36,788 nucleotides of DNA, taken from the NCBI GenBank assembly GCA_900550165.1, contig URQY01000012.1, positions 1 to 36,788 of the forward strand. The letters are read 5' to 3'. The notes beneath the pieces were generated by a model. The model was not told the DNA's origin. It made no database searches and saw only the letters and a list, made by a program, of their open reading frames with translations. How positions within the stretch are numbered: the stretch's first letter is position 1; every line of letters starts with the position of its first letter. Shown here one piece after another: positions 7,460 to 15,360 of the stretch. The DNA comes from an uncultured Eubacteriales bacterium (GTDB lineage: Bacteria; Bacillota; Clostridia; Oscillospirales; Oscillospiraceae). The translations under genes were made by a program, and so were the position numbers.

Positions 7460-9214
7460 TTACGCGAGCTCCGCAGCGCTGAGCTGGGAGGTCGCGATCT
7501 CGCGGTAAACGTCACAATTCCGCATCAGCTCGTCGTGCGTGCCGATGCCCACCGCCTCGCCGCGGTCGAGCACGATGATCTTATCCGCGTGGCGGATGGT
7601 GCTGATGCGCTGTGCGACGATGATTTTCGTCGTGTCATGCAGCTGCCTGGAAAGGCCCTCGCGCAGCTTTGCGTCCGTGCGGTAGTCGAGCGCGGAGAAC
7701 GAATCGTCGAACACCAGGATCTCCGGCTTGCGCGCCAGCGCGCGGGCGATGGAAAGGCGCTGCTTCTGTCCGCCGGACATATTGCGCCCCATCTGCGCCA
7801 CATGATGCTGCGTGCCGTCGGGCAGCTTGTCGACAAATTCCTTTGCCTGCGAAAGCTCAATGGCCTGTGCAAGACCCTCTTCGTCCGTCGGCGCTTCACT
7901 TTCGCCGAAAAAGACATTTTCGCGGATGCTGCCGGCAAAGAGCACCGCCTTCTGCGTCACATAGCCGAGCTTATCATAGAGCGCGTCGAACGTGTAATCC
8001 TTCACGTTCACGCCGTCGACGAGCACCGAACCCTCCGTCGCGTCGTAAAAGCGCGGGATGAGGCTCACAAGCGTCGTCTTGCCGCTGCCCGTCGCGCCGA
8101 TGACGGCGAGCGTCTCGCCCTTTTCGACGCGGAAGCTGATGTTCGACAGCTCATCCTCCGAAGCGTGCGGATAGCGGAACGAAACATTTTTGAATTCCAC
8201 CGTTCCCTGCTCACGGCTCTCGCTCACGCCGCCCTCGCGGATATGGGCCTTGCGCTCGAGCACCTCGTTGATACGTTCGGCTGAGACCTGTGCCTGCGGC
8301 AGCAGCATGAAGATCATCACGAGCATCATGAACGACATGACCACATACGTCGCATACGTGCTGAACACCAGCACGTCGCTGAACATCGTGAGGCGCGCGG
8401 CCGCGTCCGTCAGCGCGATCTTGTTGACAAGCGCCGCGCCCAGCCAGTAGATCGTGAGCGACAGGCCGTTCATGCCGAGCATCATCGTCGGCTGGACGAG
8501 GGCGAAGAGCTTCTGGTTCTTCACCTGCACATTCATCATCTCAAGGCTCGGCTTGTCGAACTTGTCGTTCTGGTACTGCTCGGCGTTGAAGGCGTGCACC
8601 ACGTTGATGCCCGTCAGATTCTCGCGCGCCACGCGGTTGATCTGGTCGGTCAGCTTCTGCACGATGCGGAAGCGCGGGATGCAGATGCTCATCACCGTGA
8701 AGATCGTCACGCAGATGACGAGCACGAACGCCGCCGTCACAGCGGAGAGCTCCCAACTCTTGCCGAGGATCTTGATGATGGCCCACACCGCCATGATCGG
8801 TGATTTGATCATCATCTGCATTCCCATTGCCACGATCATCTGGATCTGGGTAATATCGTTCGTCGTTCTCGTGATCAGGCTGGCGACGGAAAAATCCTGC
8901 ATTTCCTCGCTGCCGATGTCCATCACGTGACGAAAGAGCTTTTCGCGCACCGTAAAGCTGAAGCCAGACGCCGCCTTAGCCGCGAGATACCCGCACGCGA
9001 CCGCCAGCACAGCGCTCGCCAGCGTGCAGCCAAGCATCTGTACACCGACGGACAGAATATCCGCTGTCTCGCCCGACGTTTTGATGAGCGTCGTCAGATC
9101 TGTCATGTAATCCGGCAGCCGCAGGTCAAAGTAGACCTGCGCCACCACAAGCACGGCGCACAGCAGCACCATGAGCGCCTCCTTGCGGCGCATATTTTTG
9201 AGTAGTTTGATCAT
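7460..9214 (-). CDS. ABC exporter subunit, degenerate-site half (BmrC/TM287-like)
   Basis: A 584-residue half-transporter with the same domain order as its neighbour. Walker A is GATGSGKTT (373-381) and the signature is a good MSGGQ (479-483). Walker B is VFDDSFSALD, so the catalytic Glu is replaced by Asp504. Asp at this position is typical of the degenerate subunit of heterodimeric exporters; with the downstream gene it should form one complete transporter. The start is set at 9214 (MIKLLKNMRR) because AGGAGAG lies just upstream. An upstream in-frame extension to 9316 would run through the MarR gene and has no family resemblance. Gene order MarR, then this half, then the consensus half, on one transcript. 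Confidence 0.92.
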   Translation of the reverse strand: MIKLLKNMRRKEALMVLLCAVLVVAQVYFDLRLPDYMTDLTTLIKTSGETADILSVGVQMLGCTLASAVLAVACGYLAAKAASGFSFTVREKLFRHVMDIGSEEMQDFSVASLITRTTNDITQIQMIVAMGMQMMIKSPIMAVWAIIKILGKSWELSAVTAAFVLVICVTIFTVMSICIPRFRIVQKLTDQINRVARENLTGINVVHAFNAEQYQNDKFDKPSLEMMNVQVKNQKLFALVQPTMMLGMNGLSLTIYWLGAALVNKIALTDAAARLTMFSDVLVFSTYATYVVMSFMMLVMIFMLLPQAQVSAERINEVLERKAHIREGGVSESREQGTVEFKNVSFRYPHASEDELSNISFRVEKGETLAVIGATGSGKTTLVSLIPRFYDATEGSVLVDGVNVKDYTFDALYDKLGYVTQKAVLFAGSIRENVFFGESEAPTDEEGLAQAIELSQAKEFVDKLPDGTQHHVAQMGRNMSGGQKQRLSIARALARKPEILVFDDSFSALDYRTDAKLREGLSRQLHDTTKIIVAQRISTIRHADKIIVLDRGEAVGIGTHDELMRNCDVYREIATSQLSAAELA

Positions 9215-9245
9215 CGTTTCTCTCCTGATTGTTCCGGGGCGCTTC

Positions 9246-9704
9246 TCAGCGCTTTGCTTTGCAGATCCCGTCCAGATTGTTGTCCATCCTCGCAAGGCAG
9301 CGGCGGATCGTCGCAAGATCTTCCTCCGAAATCCCTTCCAGCATTTTCCTGCCGAACTGCCGCTGCACCTGCCGCCCGCGCTCGATCAGCGCCTGCGCTT
9401 TTTCGGTGCAGACAAGCTTTGTCTGCCGCCGGTCGCCCGGTATCTCCTGCCGCTCGAGAAGGCCGTCATTGACCAGTCTTTCCACGTGCACGGAGACGAT
9501 ACCCGATTTGTGCCCGCGCAGACGGCAGATATCCTTCGCCGTATTATGCTCCGGATTGTTGGCCAGAAACAGCAGGATATCCATTGCCAGCGGCGGCATC
9601 CCCGCTTCCCTGCACAGCGGCGCGAGCATCACATGGTAGGCTTGCGTCATTTTGTTGGCGTGGCTGAAAATCGTTATCCCGTGCATCGGTTCGTCCCGCA
9701 TCAT
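9246..9704 (-). CDS. MarR family transcriptional regulator
   Basis: A 152-residue winged-helix regulator. The DNA-binding core is visible: a helix-turn-helix around NTAKDICRLRGHKSGIVSVHVERLVNDGL (read with its flanking residues), followed by the wing EIPGDRRQTKLVCTEKAQ, which carries the conserved D-R-R. MarR proteins are usually dimeric repressors released by small ligands and often control an adjacent exporter. Here the gene is the first of the operon, 31 bases ahead of the ABC exporter pair. A palindrome at the transcription start (9768-9781) is a candidate operator, so autorepression together with the exporter is the likely logic. The ATG at 9704 follows GGAAAGGGAA; a second ATG directly after it is equally possible. 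Confidence 0.9.
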   Translation of the reverse strand: MMRDEPMHGITIFSHANKMTQAYHVMLAPLCREAGMPPLAMDILLFLANNPEHNTAKDICRLRGHKSGIVSVHVERLVNDGLLERQEIPGDRRQTKLVCTEKAQALIERGRQVQRQFGRKMLEGISEEDLATIRRCLARMDNNLDGICKAKR

Positions 9705-9767
9705 ACCGTTCCCTTTCCGTTATCATCGGCAGCAGGAGGCGCGTCATCTTGTTGCCAAATGATAATC

Positions 9768-9816
9768 TTCTAATTTTAGAACGTCATCATTATACTTACT
9801 TCGGTATGAAAGTCAA
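9768..9816 (-). promoter_or_regulatory. marR-ABC operon promoter with palindromic operator candidate
   Basis: Minus-strand -35 TTGACT (9811-9816), 16-base spacer, -10 TATAAT (9789-9794). A palindrome, TTCTAA-N2-TTAGAA (9768-9781), begins about 8 bases after the -10 box and so covers the expected transcription start. That is a standard place for a MarR-type operator. Confidence 0.65.
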
Positions 9817-9859
9817 TGTGCAAATTGTAAACATTATTTTACCATTCGTTCACAGGCAG

Positions 9860-9897
9860 AAAAAGAGGGCCGAAACGAGCGTTTCGACCCTCTTTTT
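9860..9897. terminator. Terminator after the pst operon
   Basis: A stem of A5GAGGG and CGAAACG paired with CGTTTCG and CCCTCT5, with one C/A mismatch and a two-base loop. T tracts occur in both directions. It ends the pst/HAD transcript 18 bases after its last stop codon. Confidence 0.85.
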
Positions 9898-9914
9898 ATC
9901 GTTTGATGCCTCTA

Positions 9915-10382
9915 TCAGCTCCGCAGCGTCGCCTTCAGGCGCCCCTCCTTCAAAAGAAGGTCCAGCCCCTCTGCCGCGCTGCGCACCAACACGTCCGCGT
10001 GCGGCAGGAGCGAGGCGCACAGGCCCTCCCCCTCCAGGATCGCGACGGACAGCGCCGCCGCGTCGAACATTTCGATATCGTTGAAGCCGTTGCCAAAGCA
10101 CGCGCTCGCGCCGGGAAGAGCCTTCACGATCTCCTCCTTGCACTGCGCCGCGCCCTCGCGCGGAAAGGTGTGCACGATCATTCCCAGCGGCTCGCACTGC
10201 GCGCGCACGGTGCCGTAGGTGTCCGCCGTGAGGACATATACCGGCACGAGCTTCAGGAGCGCTTCGATCCGCTCTCTGAGCTCGGGCAGCACCTCGCCGT
10301 CGACGGCGATGGTGCCGTTGTAGTCGAACACGACGTTTGCAATGTCCATCGGCGCGCGGCCGGGGATCTCGATATGCAGCAT
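9915..10382 (-). CDS. HAD-fold protein of the soluble P-type ATPase-like group (COG4087)
   Basis: A 155-residue protein resembling only the phosphorylation core of P-type ATPases. Motif I is VFDYNGTIA: Asp20 is the expected nucleophile, but the usual DxD of phosphatases is DxN, as in the soluble P-type ATPase-like group. Motif II lies in VYVLTADTYGT. Motif IV is FGNGFNDIEMF, with GNGxND replacing GDGxND. There is no membrane segment. The gene starts 13 bases after the pstB stop and ends at a terminator, so it is the last gene of the phosphate uptake operon. Its substrate is unknown; a role in phosphate metabolism is inferred from position only. Confidence 0.75.
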   Translation of the reverse strand: MLHIEIPGRAPMDIANVVFDYNGTIAVDGEVLPELRERIEALLKLVPVYVLTADTYGTVRAQCEPLGMIVHTFPREGAAQCKEEIVKALPGASACFGNGFNDIEMFDAAALSVAILEGEGLCASLLPHADVLVRSAAEGLDLLLKEGRLKATLRS

Positions 10383-10395
10383 GGGTCTCCTCCTT

Positions 10396-11130
10396 TTAAC
10401 CGAACGCGCCTTCGAGGAATGCGCGCGTTTCCTTTTCCTGCGGGTGAGTGAGCAGGTGCTCCCCCTGCTCGATGAGCTGTCCGTTGTAGAGGAACATCGT
10501 CCTGTCGGCGATGCGCCTCGACTGCGCGAGATTGTGCGTCACGATGACGACCGTGTAGCGCTCCTTCAATCGCTCCTCGACCGTCTGCGTCGCGCGCACG
10601 TCGAGCGCCGAGCACGGCTCGTCGAGCAGCAGGATATCGGGCTCCACCGTCAGCGCCCGCGCGATGCAGAGGCGCTGCTGCTGTCCGCCGGAAAGCTTTT
10701 GCGCATTCTTGCGCAGCTCGTCCTTCACCTCGTCGTAAAGGCCGCAGAGCTGTAATTTTTCGATCGCCAGCGCCTCGAGCGCCTTCTTGTCCCGCTGACC
10801 GTAGTACTGCGGGGCAAAGGTCAGGTTTTTGAGGATGGAAAACGGAAACGGCGTCGGCGTCTGGAAGACGAGCCCCACGCGGCGGCGCAGCTCCTCGCTC
10901 GGCAGGCGGGAAATATCCGTGCCGTCGAGCGCGATCTCGCCGCGCACCTCCGTTCCCGGCTCCTGCGCGAGAAGGCCGTTCATGCACCGCAGCAGCGTCG
11001 ACTTGCCGCAGCCCGAGGGCCCGATGACGGCCGTGATCTCGTGCTTCGGAATATCGGCGGAAATATGCGCAATGGCGGGCTTTCCATCATAAAAGGCGGA
11101 CACGTCCCGCAGCGTCATGGCAGAATTCAT
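10396..11130 (-). CDS. pstB: Phosphate ABC transporter ATP-binding protein
   Basis: A 244-residue ATPase that powers high-affinity phosphate import through PstC and PstA. Walker A is GPSGCGKST (37-45), the PstB-typical Q-loop region is VFQTPTPFPFSIL (88-100), the signature is LSGGQQQR (146-153), Walker B is DILLLDEP with Glu171, and the H-loop is VIVTHN. It is slightly shorter than the common ~250 residues. The start overlaps the pstA stop by 4 bases (11127-11130), which suggests translational coupling. Homologous ATPases for tungstate or molybdate look similar, but the linked pstA, pstC and pstS genes settle the call. Confidence 0.93.
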   Translation of the reverse strand: MNSAMTLRDVSAFYDGKPAIAHISADIPKHEITAVIGPSGCGKSTLLRCMNGLLAQEPGTEVRGEIALDGTDISRLPSEELRRRVGLVFQTPTPFPFSILKNLTFAPQYYGQRDKKALEALAIEKLQLCGLYDEVKDELRKNAQKLSGGQQQRLCIARALTVEPDILLLDEPCSALDVRATQTVEERLKERYTVVIVTHNLAQSRRIADRTMFLYNGQLIEQGEHLLTHPQEKETRAFLEGAFG

Positions 11131-11966
11131 CGTTTATGGCTCCTTCCGGCGTAAATGCTCGCCAGCAGATTGCAGATCAGGATGAGGGCCATCATCACGA
11201 AGGCCGTGCCGTAGGCCGCGCCCATGGACGTTTCGCCCTGCGCGACCAGCAGATAGAGGTGCATCGGCAGCGCCATGGCGGGCTTGAGCACCGAGTCCGG
11301 CACCGCGGCGTAGGCGACCGCCCCCGTGAAGATGAGCGGCGCGGTCGCGCCCATGGCATAGCAGCCGCCGAGGATAACGCCCGAGACGAGCTCGCCCCGG
11401 CACTGCGGCAGCACGAGCCTTGCGATGGCATAGCGCTTCGAGCAGCCCAGCGCGTAGGCCGAGCGCAGCATCTGCGGCGCGACCTCGCCAAAGGCCTTCT
11501 CAGCCCGCACCTCGATAAAGGGCAGGATCATGATGCCGAGCGCTGTGCCGGCGGAGAGCACGCATCGCCCGAGCCCGAGGTCACGCACAAGAAAGCTGTA
11601 GGCAAAAAGGCCCAGCACGATCGACGGGATACCCGAGATACACTGGATGACGAGGCGGATGGCCCGCGCCGTTCTGCGCCCCCTGCAATAAAAGACGAGG
11701 TACAGCGCCGTCGCGATGGCGGGGATCGCCCCGATCACGATGGCGACGCCCGTAAAATACAGGCTTCCGACGATGGCGGGCCATATCCCGCCCTCCGAGC
11801 CCAACACCGCGCCGCGCGGCGACTGCGTAAGAAACTCCCAACTGATGGAGGAGCCGCCCTTCCAGAAAATATAGCCGAACAGAAACGTGACCATGCCGAG
11901 CACGAGCGCGATCCCCGCGCAGGCCCATATTTTGACGAGCAGCGCGCGAAAGCTTTTCTTTCTCAT
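11127..11966 (-). CDS. pstA: Phosphate ABC transporter permease
   Basis: A 279-residue membrane protein with about six helices. The start is MRKKSFRALLVKIWACAGIA. The family features include a large loop after helix 1 (SWEFLTQSPRGAV) and the permease motif region SAYALGCSKRYAIARLVLPQ, which contacts PstB. It forms the translocation pore with PstC. It overlaps pstC by 4 bases and pstB by 4 bases, so the three are tightly coupled on the minus strand. Confidence 0.93.
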   Translation of the reverse strand: MRKKSFRALLVKIWACAGIALVLGMVTFLFGYIFWKGGSSISWEFLTQSPRGAVLGSEGGIWPAIVGSLYFTGVAIVIGAIPAIATALYLVFYCRGRRTARAIRLVIQCISGIPSIVLGLFAYSFLVRDLGLGRCVLSAGTALGIMILPFIEVRAEKAFGEVAPQMLRSAYALGCSKRYAIARLVLPQCRGELVSGVILGGCYAMGATAPLIFTGAVAYAAVPDSVLKPAMALPMHLYLLVAQGETSMGAAYGTAFVMMALILICNLLASIYAGRSHKR

Positions 11967-12850
11967 TTGCCGCCCTCCTCCCGCCGCAGCAGGCGGTCAC
12001 GCAAAAGCGTCATGCCAACGTTGATGATAAAGAGCAGCACCATCAGCACAAGACCCGCCGCGTACAGCGCGTGATAGTGCGTGCTGCCGACCACGGCGGT
12101 GCCCATTTCGAGCGCGATGACGGCGGCGATGCTCTCGCCCTTGCCGAGCAGCGTCGGGAAGAGATTCGCGTTGCCCATCACCATCATCACAGCCATCGTC
12201 TCGCCCATCGCGCGTCCGATGGCCAGTACCATCGAAAGCAGGATGTTTTTCCACGAGGCCGGCAGGATGACCGCCGCCACCGTGTACCACGGTGAAATAC
12301 CGAGCGCGTCCGCCGCGGGCAGATACCGCTCCTTCGCCTTCAGGATCGTCTCGCTGCACGAGGAGACGAGATACGGCAGCAGCATCACCGCCAGCAGTAT
12401 CCCTGCCGCCAGCACGCACGAGCCCGTGTGCACGCCCGCCTTCAGGAAAAGCCTGACGAGCACCAGAAGGCCTACGAAGCCGTAGACCACCGACGGAATG
12501 CCCGCCAGCAGGTCGATGAGCGGATAGAGGACCGCGCGCGTCCTCGCCCCCGCCGCGCAGGACAGAAACACCGCCGCGCCGAGCCCCACAAGGGACGCAA
12601 GCAGCATCGCGATGAGCGAAACGGAAAGCGTGCCCATGATGAAGTTGAAAATGCCGAACGAGGCGCCCGCGCCCGTGTAGTCGATGGGCATCCAGCGCCG
12701 GCCGAGGAGGAACTCCCGCAGCAGGACCTCTTCAAAGGTCGGCAGCGCCTCCTGCACGATAAAGTAGATGACGAAGGCCAGTGTGAGCACGGTCAATGTC
12801 GTGAGCGCGCAGAGCAGCGCGGAAAACGCGGTATTTCTCACGCGGCGCAT
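11963..12850 (-). CDS. pstC: Phosphate ABC transporter permease
   Basis: A 295-residue membrane protein with about six helices and the ABC permease coupling motif in AADALGISPWYTVAAVILPA. GIPSVVYGFVGL and GRAMGETMAVMMVMGN are strongly PstC-like. I chose ATG 12850 (MRRVRNTAFS) over the in-frame ATG at 12871. A perfect AAAGGAGG (12859-12866) lies 8 bases before 12850, and the longer start would translate through that site. It follows pstS after an 87-base gap that contains a strong hairpin. Confidence 0.92.
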   Translation of the reverse strand: MRRVRNTAFSALLCALTTLTVLTLAFVIYFIVQEALPTFEEVLLREFLLGRRWMPIDYTGAGASFGIFNFIMGTLSVSLIAMLLASLVGLGAAVFLSCAAGARTRAVLYPLIDLLAGIPSVVYGFVGLLVLVRLFLKAGVHTGSCVLAAGILLAVMLLPYLVSSCSETILKAKERYLPAADALGISPWYTVAAVILPASWKNILLSMVLAIGRAMGETMAVMMVMGNANLFPTLLGKGESIAAVIALEMGTAVVGSTHYHALYAAGLVLMVLLFIINVGMTLLRDRLLRREEGGK

Positions 12851-12890
12851 GGACAGGACCTCCTTTCGCATGATTGCCTTTTGAGCAGAT

Positions 12891-12922
12891 AAACGCTGCC
12901 ACCGTTTCCGGTGGCAGCGTTT
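12891..12922 (-). promoter_or_regulatory. Attenuator-like hairpin between pstS and pstC
   Basis: A 13-bp perfect stem, AAACGCTGCCACC (12891-12903) with GGTGGCAGCGTTT (12910-12922), 15 bases after the pstS stop. In the minus direction it is followed by only a weak T stretch. Such a stem would let part of the transcripts end after pstS and so yield more binding protein than permease. Confidence 0.65.
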
Positions 12923-12937
12923 GTAGCCGGTTCAAAA

Positions 12938-13885
12938 TCAGGCCGCGGGGGTAAAGGCGGGGATATAGCCGTTGGCGACGACAACGTCATAGCCGGTCTG
13001 GGAGAAGACGTAGTCGATGAACGCCTGCTCGGACTCGGTGACAGGCGCGCCGGTGACGAACATGACGGGGCGCTGCACGGTGTAATCGCCGCTGATGATG
13101 TTCTCCTCGTTGGCCTCAACACCGTCGACCTTCATGGCGAACAGGACCTGACCGTCGGCATTGGCCTTGTTGTAAGCGCCGAAGCCGGCGTAGCCGATGC
13201 CCCAGGGGTCATTGGCAATGTTGGTGGCAAGCTCGGTCATGGAAGCGGACTGCGTGGCAGAAGCGGTGACCTCGCTCTCGCCCATGATGGCCTTCTGAAA
13301 GACCTCGTAAGCGCCGCCGGAGAGGTCGCGGATGTAGACGTTGATGGTCTCGGCCGGCAGGGAGGGATCGACCTGGTCCCAGGTGGTGAGCTCACCGGCA
13401 AAGATCTGACGGATCGTGTCGGCGGACATATCGTCCATCACGGAGCAGATGGGGTTGGAAGCGTTGACGGAAACGGTCAGCGCGTCGCGGGCAACGATGT
13501 ACTGGCTGTAGTTCTCGCCAAGGGCCTCGACCTCGGAATCCTTGATATCGCGGGCGAGCATACCGAAGTCGGCCGTGCCGTCGATGGCCGCGCTGACGCC
13601 GACGCCCGAGCCGCCGGGCGCGACATAGATGGAAATGTTCTCCTCAGGGAAGGAGGGGTCCACCGCGTTCCACTTCACATACTCCTCGGTGAAGGAGGAA
13701 GCGAGAGAGGAAATGATGGGATACAGGGACGTGGAGCCGCAGAAGAGGATCTTGGACTGGAACTCTGTCTCCGTCGTCTGCTCATCGCCCGTATTGTCAC
13801 CCGCGTCAGCATCGTTCTGCTGGCCGCAGGCGACCAGCGCCAGCGTCATGACGAGCGCCAGCAGGATCGCAAGGAACTTTTTCAT
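12938..13885 (-). CDS. pstS: Phosphate-binding lipoprotein
   Basis: A 315-residue extracellular solute-binding lipoprotein that captures phosphate for PstCAB. A lipoprotein signal is visible: MKKFLAILLALVMTLALVAC with lipobox LVAC and acceptor Cys at residue 20, then an acidic linker (DADAGDNTGDEQTTETE). The phosphate-binding elements typical of PstS follow: CGSTSLYPI near the N terminus, then APGGSGVGVSA, and a later RDLSGGAYEVF. The start is ATG 13885: GGAGG lies 8 bases upstream, and the possible TTG 15 bases further out would overlap that site. It is the first gene of the operon, driven by the promoter at 13943-13971. Confidence 0.95.
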   Translation of the reverse strand: MKKFLAILLALVMTLALVACGQQNDADAGDNTGDEQTTETEFQSKILFCGSTSLYPIISSLASSFTEEYVKWNAVDPSFPEENISIYVAPGGSGVGVSAAIDGTADFGMLARDIKDSEVEALGENYSQYIVARDALTVSVNASNPICSVMDDMSADTIRQIFAGELTTWDQVDPSLPAETINVYIRDLSGGAYEVFQKAIMGESEVTASATQSASMTELATNIANDPWGIGYAGFGAYNKANADGQVLFAMKVDGVEANEENIISGDYTVQRPVMFVTGAPVTESEQAFIDYVFSQTGYDVVVANGYIPAFTPAA

Positions 13886-13942
13886 GGTATTTGCCTCCAA
13901 ATAACTATTTTTTCATCGATTCTTCCGATTTCGACTTGTCAC

Positions 13943-13971
13943 AGCATATTGCAAAGCGTCCCGCCTGTCAA
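13943..13971 (-). promoter_or_regulatory. pst operon promoter
   Basis: On the minus strand a perfect -35 TTGACA (13966-13971), 17-base spacer and -10 TATGCT (13943-13948), about 58 bases before the pstS start. I could not recognise Pho-box repeats upstream. Confidence 0.8.
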
Positions 13972-14097
13972 TTCGTTTTTCAGATAATGACCATTTTTCA
14001 ATCATTTTTATCGATGTTCTTGGAAAAGAATATCGCTTTTTATGCTTTCTTCACTATTCCGTTTCGGGTCTTCTCCCTCATTTGCCGCGCTTTCCCC

Positions 14098-14126
14098 TTG
14101 CCGCACCCGTGCGCACGTGGTAAAAT
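14098..14126 (+). promoter_or_regulatory. Promoter of the DUF4317 gene
   Basis: TTGCCG (14098-14103), 17-base spacer, TAAAAT (14121-14126), about 41 bases before the ATG at 14168. Confidence 0.65.
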
Positions 14127-14167
14127 CGTCTTCGCGATATTTTGAATTCAAAGGGAAAGGACGAGCC

Positions 14168-15319
14168 ATGAATCAGAAAGAACTCAACGAACTGCGCCGG
14201 CGTTTCCGGCCCGACAAAAACAATTTCAGCCGCATTTTCGGCTGTTATGTAAACTCCAACCGTGAGATCATCTCATGGGTCGACACCTCAATGGGTCTCA
14301 TGCGGCAAGAGGAACAGGAGATGTACCTGGCGCTGCTCAAAAAATCCCTCTCCGGCGCGCTGGGCAAAAATCTTGTCGACGTGGTCTTCTCCACGCAGCA
14401 GGTGGCCGACAGCGACGAACACCGCCTTTTGCAGACCCTGCGCCAGACCGAGCTCAAGGACCCCGCCTCGCGTGAAACGCTCTGCCGCAAGATCATCGAG
14501 TGCATCGACATGGGCGAGACGAACTATCTCATCCTGCTCGCCGCCGACGCTTACGACGTGCCTCACCGCGGCAAGGACGACGAATTGCAGCACGATGCCT
14601 CAAGCGAGGTCTTCAAGTACTTCGTCTGCTCCATCTGCCCTGTCAAGGCACCGACGCTCGAACTGTGTTACGACCTCGACCAGAGCGAGTTCCACTCAAG
14701 CTCCACCGGCTACATCGCCGCCTCGCCCGAGCTCGGTTTCCTTTATCCCGCCTTCGACGGCCGCACGGCAAATATTTATAATGTGCTGTTCTACTCGAAA
14801 AACGCTGCCGAACTCCACCAGGAGGTCATCGATGCGCTGTTCCGCGTCGAGCCGCCGATGTCCGCTGAGGAGCAGAAGAACGCCTTCGGCTCGGCGCTCG
14901 CGGACGCGCTCGACAGGGATTGCAGCTACGATGTTGTCCAGTCTGTGCATGAGCAAATTCGTGCCCGCATCGAGGATCACAAGGAGAGCCGCGACCCCGA
15001 GCCGCTGGAGCTGACAGCAAGCGACGTGGGCGGCATCCTTGCAAACAGCGGCGTTGGGGGAGAACAGATCGAGGCTTTCCGGCGCGAATGTGATGCGCAA
15101 TACGGAGAAAATGCCGCGCTGAACCCGAACAACATCATCGAGAGCAAAAAGTTCGAGATCACGACGCCCGAGGTCAAAATTTCCGTCGCGCCGGAGAACA
15201 GCTACATGATCGAAGCGCGCGTCATCGACGGGCGCAAGTACCTGCTCATCCCCGCCGACGACGGCGTGGAGGTCAACGGCATCGCCGTCAGCATCCCGGG
15301 ACTCAGGCAGGAAGAATAA
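14168..15319 (+). CDS. DUF4317 family protein of unknown function
   Basis: A 383-residue soluble protein starting MNQKELNELRRRFRPDKNNF, with the family-typical IFGCYVNSNREIISWVD at residues 24-40. It has no signal peptide or membrane helix and is mixed alpha/beta with acidic regions. The C-terminal part (about 275-383) includes GVGGEQIEAFRREC and a segment ending in short beta-like strands (FEITTPEVKISV, RKYLLIPADDGVEVNG). DUF4317 proteins are common in gut Clostridia and have no assigned function that I know of. The gene stands alone between its own promoter and a bidirectional terminator, so context gives no clue. An in-frame upstream extension to 14042 is rejected because the promoter and ribosome site lie inside it. 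Confidence 0.85.
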   Translation: MNQKELNELRRRFRPDKNNFSRIFGCYVNSNREIISWVDTSMGLMRQEEQEMYLALLKKSLSGALGKNLVDVVFSTQQVADSDEHRLLQTLRQTELKDPASRETLCRKIIECIDMGETNYLILLAADAYDVPHRGKDDELQHDASSEVFKYFVCSICPVKAPTLELCYDLDQSEFHSSSTGYIAASPELGFLYPAFDGRTANIYNVLFYSKNAAELHQEVIDALFRVEPPMSAEEQKNAFGSALADALDRDCSYDVVQSVHEQIRARIEDHKESRDPEPLELTASDVGGILANSGVGGEQIEAFRRECDAQYGENAALNPNNIIESKKFEITTPEVKISVAPENSYMIEARVIDGRKYLLIPADDGVEVNGIAVSIPGLRQEE

Positions 15320-15324
15320 AAGCA

Positions 15325-15355
15325 AAAAAAGAGATGGCCGGGCCATCTCTTTTTT
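15325..15355. terminator. Bidirectional terminator between DUF4317 and TraX genes
   Basis: AAAAAAGAGATGGCC (15325-15339) pairs with GGCCATCTCTTTTTT (15341-15355). It serves both convergent genes. Confidence 0.9.
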
Positions 15356-15360
15356 CATTT

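Noticed and set aside
2030..8284. Very long antisense open frames, for example opposite the P-type ATPase (817 codons) and opposite the two ABC genes (880 codons)
   Set aside because: They mirror codon periodicity in GC-rich genes, show Asp/His/Arg/Ala-rich nonsense composition, cross terminators and neighbouring genes, and the opposite strand encodes clear families.
13950..14100. Pho-box repeats upstream of pstS
   Set aside because: I found no regularly spaced TTAACA- or CTGTCAT-like repeats next to the promoter.
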